Under the pieces are notes generated by a model, which saw nothing but the letters and a program-made list of their open reading frames with translations, made no database searches and was not told the DNA's origin. 18,024 nucleotides of DNA from Deltaproteobacteria bacterium (GTDB taxonomy: Bacteria; Desulfobacterota; Syntrophobacteria; BM002): NCBI GenBank assembly GCA_020350905.1, contig CP070843.1:471685-489708 (forward strand), written 5' to 3'. How positions within the stretch are numbered: the stretch's first letter is position 1; the number at the start of each line of letters is the position of its first letter. Both the position numbers and the translations under genes were made by a program. Below are positions 14,983-18,024 of this stretch, piece by piece.

Positions 14983-15837
14983 ATGACCCAGGTTAAGCAG
15001 CAACCAAAAGACGAATCCCGGGAAGACTACTATCCACCGACCGGTACAAAGTTTCCAATATATCTTTTGGGTACCGGTAGATGCGGGAGTACTCTCCTGC
15101 AAAAAATACTGAATAGTGTCGACAATGCCATGATTTATGGGGAGCATGGCGGTTTCTTAAAACAGATAGCGGCAGCGTATTTTCTCAATTTTGAAGACAA
15201 GATGATCGAAAAGTACATAATGAGTCAGAATGTTGCCGGAAAAGAGATAATGTCGGTTCTGGAGACCTTAAAGAATCCACAACTGTGGAGTGCATGGACG
15301 AATTGGTACAACCGAGAAACAGTGAGAAACAATTTTCGAGATTTCATCGAGTCTTTTTTCAATCCTATTTTTCTGGAGCAAAAGATGCATTGGGGATTTA
15401 AGGAGATAAGGTATGGACTGGATGATCGCGTGCCAGAAATGCTCGCTGATCTTTACCCGGATGGAAGATTTGTTTTTATTGTTCGTCATCCAGTTGATGT
15501 TGTTGCAAGCAAAATATCGGCCCGGGCAAGTGATGGCATAGAGGCTGACGCCCACACCTGGGTAGCACAAAATACCTATTTTTTGGATTTTTTCAGGAGC
15601 AATAGAGAAAGAAGCAGCATTGTCTGCTATGAGGAGCTAATTAGTAACAATAGTCAACAGTTAAGCCAGCTCTTCGACTGGCTGGGCTTTTCTTTGTCTG
15701 ATAGGCAAAAGAATATAATTGAGACAACAAAACCGAGGTACAGAGGAAGACCTCAGCCAGCGAAATTAACTCGTGATGAGGTAAAGAGTATTCATAAAAT
15801 AACCCAAGAGATAAGAAAAGAGCTTGGTTACTCATAA
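14983..15837 (+). CDS. Sulfotransferase family protein
   Basis: 284 residues from the ATG at 14983. The 5'-phosphosulfate-binding loop is YLLGTGRCGSTLLQKIL (27-43), and the 3'-phosphate-binding segment is FIVRHPVDVVASKIS (165-179); both are the diagnostic PAPS-binding signatures. GEHGGF after the first helix fits the family. It should move sulfate from PAPS to a hydroxyl or amine of an unknown acceptor (sugar, lipid or peptide). No signal peptide or membrane helix, so probably cytoplasmic. The frame extends to a GTG at 14938, but AGGAAAG upstream of 14983 favours the shorter form. It reads AT-richer than the housekeeping genes; I did not measure it. Likely partner of the preceding radical SAM gene. 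Confidence 0.87.
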   Translation: MTQVKQQPKDESREDYYPPTGTKFPIYLLGTGRCGSTLLQKILNSVDNAMIYGEHGGFLKQIAAAYFLNFEDKMIEKYIMSQNVAGKEIMSVLETLKNPQLWSAWTNWYNRETVRNNFRDFIESFFNPIFLEQKMHWGFKEIRYGLDDRVPEMLADLYPDGRFVFIVRHPVDVVASKISARASDGIEADAHTWVAQNTYFLDFFRSNRERSSIVCYEELISNNSQQLSQLFDWLGFSLSDRQKNIIETTKPRYRGRPQPAKLTRDEVKSIHKITQEIRKELGYS

Positions 15838-15892
15838 GTGGGAACAATCGTTTTGAAAATACTGTGTGTCTGTCCATCCCGCGTAGAAAGTA

Positions 15893-16446
15893 TCAGGCCC
15901 CTTCTTCTTGATCATGGAAGAGAGTGAAACAGACCTCATCCCCCCTTCTAAAACCCCTGGCCAGTTCCATATGCCTCAAGGTCGCCAAATTCCACTGAAA
16001 ACCATCTTCATTTATGCTAACCCGGATGTTTCATGAATTGCAGTCGCGAGACCACGAAGATGGGCGTGCCACCGGGCAACCGCAGGGTGTCGGACCTGAG
16101 GCGTACCTGAACGGTACGTCGCAAGGTGCGACACCCGAGGACGCCCGGAAGGACGGCCATATCAGAGGTCGCAGTAGGTGATTCATGAAATATCCGGGCT
16201 AAGTTGGTTGCAGATTTCCTCAGCGGTAAGAGGGCCATTGTTGGTGATAAGGTCGAGAACTTTTTGCTGAGTCGACGTCAATGTAAACTCGTTGCCAGTC
16301 ATGTCTTTCGCAGTATGAACTGCCCATGGATCGCACGCTTTCGGTGCTGTCATCACATCCATGTAGCAGTCCTCACACAGTGTCTGTCCTGCATGTTGAA
16401 ACGATTCCTCGGGGTTCATATGCTCTCCGCACTTTTCACAATTCAT
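15893..16446 (-). pseudogene. Zinc-ribbon plus winged-helix protein gene, split by a palindromic insertion
   Basis: The N-terminal part begins at the ATG at 16446 (CGGAGGT upstream): zinc-binding CEKC (3-6) and CEDC (24-27), then YMDVMTAPKACDPWAVHTAK and the first helices of a winged helix (TSTQQKVLDLITNNGPLTAEEI). At residue 83 the frame runs into the element at 16021-16198 and stops after four element-encoded residues (PDIS), giving 87 residues. Past the element, in frame once it and one target copy are removed, the gene resumes at 16015 and reads INEDGFQWNLATLRHMELAR, then GFRRGDEVCFTLF, to a TGA at 15893. The joined protein is 123 residues with a complete winged helix. Function unknown, probably a small regulator. 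The truncated form may still be made, without an intact winged helix. Confidence 0.85.
16016..16202. mobile_element. 178-bp palindromic MITE-like element with target-site duplication
   Basis: The element is 16021-16198, flanked by CTAA (16017-16020 and 16199-16202), or GCTAA if the shared G is counted. Terminal inverted repeats are CCCGGATGTTTCATGAAT and CCCGGATATTTCATGAAT, one mismatch in 18. The inside is also palindromic: arms 16085-16107 and 16113-16136 (GTACC and GGTAC closing on loop TGAAC at 16108-16112) and outer arms near 16065-16078 and 16143-16156. The loop is at the exact centre. No transposase is encoded, so it is non-autonomous, moved by an enzyme from elsewhere; I cannot name the parent insertion sequence. 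It splits a zinc-ribbon gene. Confidence 0.88.
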
Positions 16447-16537
16447 AGTTATACCTCCGGGTTAGCCTTATGATTGGATCCGGCGTGTCCAAAGAGAAAT
16501 CTGAATACCCTTGAACCAACATTTCATCTCTTCCCTA

Positions 16538-17290
16538 CTACGAATAGATCTTTATTTCTTTTAAATTCTCCCAGGTCTGTTCCGAATACCAGATGTCGAC
16601 GAATTCAAGGATGGCATCCTTTTCGCGTTTGATCATCTTCTCAGCAACGGGTTGGCGCAAAAGATGTTTTATGCTTCTGAAGGCCGAACTATCTTTTTGA
16701 GCAAGTTCCTGGGCTATTTTTCTGGCGTCTTCCGCCAGAGCATCCTCAGAGGAGACCTGATCAACTAATCCCAGTTGGAAAGCTTCTTCAGCAGAATACA
16801 TGGCACCACTATAAACTATCGACTGAGCATTCCTAGACCCCACACAATATTTTATCATTTCTAAACTTCCAGCAGGGACCGGTGCACCAAAGGTTATCTC
16901 ATTCAACGAGATTTTCGCTTTTCCGTTGACCATCAAGCGGAAGTCGCATGCTGTGGCCAACATACAACCTCCGGCTATGGTGTGACCGTTCAGTGCGGCA
17001 ACAACCGGTTTTGGAAAGCAGAATAGGGACGTATAGAGTGTAGTGAATTTCTCAAGATATCTGATGAAATCGTTCTTGGGATAATTCAAAAATTCGGGAA
17101 CATCAAATCCAAATGAGAAGAATTTTCCGGAACCAGTGAAGATAATCGACGTCACGTCACTGTCTGTTGATAGATCTTCGAAAGACTTGGTGATTTCTTC
17201 TACCATGGGCTCGTTGAGCGCGTTTACTTTTCCCCTGCTTAAAGTGGCAGTCGCAATCTCGCCATCTATTGAGACATGCACAAAGCTCAA
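16538..17290 (-). CDS. Enoyl-CoA hydratase/isomerase (crotonase) family protein
   Basis: 250 residues, normal for a single-domain crotonase. The CoA and oxyanion-hole regions are SFGFDVPEF (59-67) and NGHTIAGGC (101-109). The first catalytic Glu is at 131 (LNEITFGAPV), while the place of the second Glu of true hydratases (rat residue 164) is held by Gln/Ser in NAQSIVYSG. This favours an isomerase or another crotonase reaction over hydratase (inference). The start is a TTG at 17290 with AAAGGAGG 5 nt upstream. It lies 80 bp downstream of the threonine-dehydratase-like gene on the same strand and may be co-transcribed, but no shared pathway is evident. Confidence 0.88.
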   Translation of the reverse strand: MSFVHVSIDGEIATATLSRGKVNALNEPMVEEITKSFEDLSTDSDVTSIIFTGSGKFFSFGFDVPEFLNYPKNDFIRYLEKFTTLYTSLFCFPKPVVAALNGHTIAGGCMLATACDFRLMVNGKAKISLNEITFGAPVPAGSLEMIKYCVGSRNAQSIVYSGAMYSAEEAFQLGLVDQVSSEDALAEDARKIAQELAQKDSSAFRSIKHLLRQPVAEKMIKREKDAILEFVDIWYSEQTWENLKEIKIYS

Positions 17291-17295
17291 GGTAG

Positions 17296-17303
17296 CCTCC
17301 TTT
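17296..17303 (-). promoter_or_regulatory. Strong ribosome binding site supporting a TTG start
   Basis: AAAGGAGG on the minus strand, 5 nt before TTG at 17288-17290. It fixes the unusual TTG start of the crotonase-family gene, as no ATG lies at a suitable distance. Confidence 0.75.
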
Positions 17304-17369
17304 AAAGCTTAATTGAGGTTTATTTGTTATTCGTCATCTCAAAGGCAAGAACTACCATTCGAGACTATG

Positions 17370-18024
17370 CTACAATTCATTCAGCAATATTTTGGACATC
17401 ATATTGCCATCAACATTGCCGCCACTGATAATAACACCGACTCTGCCTGACGCAGAGACTGCCCCACTGAGTAGTGCTGCCAATCCCAACGCGCCGGAGG
17501 GCTCCACCACAATTTTCATCCGGTAGAATAGAAATTGGACAGCTTCCACAATGGCGGTTTCCGTCACTGTTCTCATGTCATCAACGTATTCTAACACCAA
17601 GGGAAAAGTAAGTTTGCCCAAAGACGGAGTACGGGTTCCGTCAGCGATGGTGGGTGGATTCTTGACCGTGTGCAGAGTTTTTGTGTGAAATGATCTTGTG
17701 GCATCGTCTGCGAGTTCGGGTTCAATGCCAATTACCCGACAAGCCGGTTCTATGGATTTGGCGGCGATAGCTGAGCCACTCACCAAACCTCCTCCACCAC
17801 AGGGGACAAGCAACATATCCAGGGTTTTCAGTTCCTCGAACAACTCCAATGCTGCCGTTCCCTGCCCGGCAATGATGTCAAGATGATCGAATGGAGGAAT
17901 TATTGTATAGCCATGCTCGGCTCTGAGAAGATCTGCCATCTCTTCACGAGTCGCTACCTCAGGATCATACTCAATAACCGCAGCACCATAGGCCTCGGTG
18001 GCAGTCCGCTTAACTCTGGGCGCA
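17370..18024 (-). CDS. PLP-dependent threonine/serine dehydratase-like enzyme, 5' partial
   Basis: The frame is open through the right window edge (translation at the edge reads APRVKRTATEAYGAAVIEYD), so the N-terminus, including the PLP lysine, is missing; the ATG at 17939 is internal. The visible 218 residues are the large C-terminal part of a fold-type II PLP enzyme: MLLVPCGGGGLVSGSA is the glycine-rich phosphate-binding loop, VIGIEPELADDA follows, and EPSGALGLAALL and VGVIISGGNVD are typical of IlvA/TdcB/serine-racemase proteins. It ends right after NVDGNMMSKILLNEL, with no C-terminal ACT domain, so it is the short catabolic or racemase-like type, not the long biosynthetic IlvA. Likely reaction: threonine to 2-oxobutanoate, or serine to pyruvate. 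Confidence 0.88.
   Translation of the reverse strand, partial: APRVKRTATEAYGAAVIEYDPEVATREEMADLLRAEHGYTIIPPFDHLDIIAGQGTAALELFEELKTLDMLLVPCGGGGLVSGSAIAAKSIEPACRVIGIEPELADDATRSFHTKTLHTVKNPPTIADGTRTPSLGKLTFPLVLEYVDDMRTVTETAIVEAVQFLFYRMKIVVEPSGALGLAALLSGAVSASGRVGVIISGGNVDGNMMSKILLNEL

Noticed and set aside
16017..16238. Minus-strand 73-codon ORF through the palindromic element
   Set aside because: It is explained by the element sequence itself, read in another frame; it is not a gene.

Overview
The window reads as chromosomal DNA of a Gram-negative bacterium, most likely of the Desulfobacterota (former Deltaproteobacteria) or a close relative. That is inferred from the gene mix: a symporter/solute-binding-protein fusion, a DUF3842 protein, a DksA-type zinc finger, a DsbD-like electron transporter, a short zinc-ribbon protein with a CDPWAV motif, and several palindromic dispersed repeats of the kind I associate with those genomes. 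No rRNA, tRNA or CRISPR array was seen, and no marker here fixes the species.

Left part (1-6400), mostly housekeeping: a 5'-truncated symporter fused to a periplasmic binding domain; plsY (phospholipid synthesis) on the minus strand with a doubtful small ORF ahead of it; a DUF3842 gene and birA (biotin protein ligase) on the plus strand with a canonical 16-bp ParB-binding site (parS) between them; then a minus-strand series dksA-like, moaC and a short dnaJ-like gene that ends next to a palindromic repeat.

Middle part (6400-13400): a small unknown gene converges on a dsbD-like thiol:disulfide transporter across a palindromic repeat. Upstream of the dsbD-like gene, on the same strand, is a bacterial cereblon-like (CULT domain) protein. 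Then come comM and a LysR regulator, convergent with a 4-bp overlap. Upstream of lysR is a perfect FNR-type box. A complex repeat precedes a close homologue of fluoroacetyl-CoA thioesterase (FlK).

Right part (13400-18024), more accessory: a roughly 575-bp repeat-bearing spacer, then a radical SAM enzyme and a sulfotransferase side by side on the plus strand. Next is a minus-strand zinc-ribbon/winged-helix gene split by a 178-bp palindromic element. Both halves of that gene and the target-site duplication can be read, so the ancestral 123-codon frame can be rebuilt. The window ends with a crotonase-family gene (TTG start) and a PLP-dependent threonine/serine dehydratase cut by the right edge.

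Most worth following up: the dated-by-structure insertion at 16021-16198, the CULT protein beside a DsbD-like protein, the radical SAM/sulfotransferase pair, the FlK-like thioesterase with an altered gate residue, the divergent symporter fusion, and the parS site that also creates a false upstream start for birA. I see no complete, self-evident new multi-gene system; the radical SAM/sulfotransferase pair is the nearest candidate.
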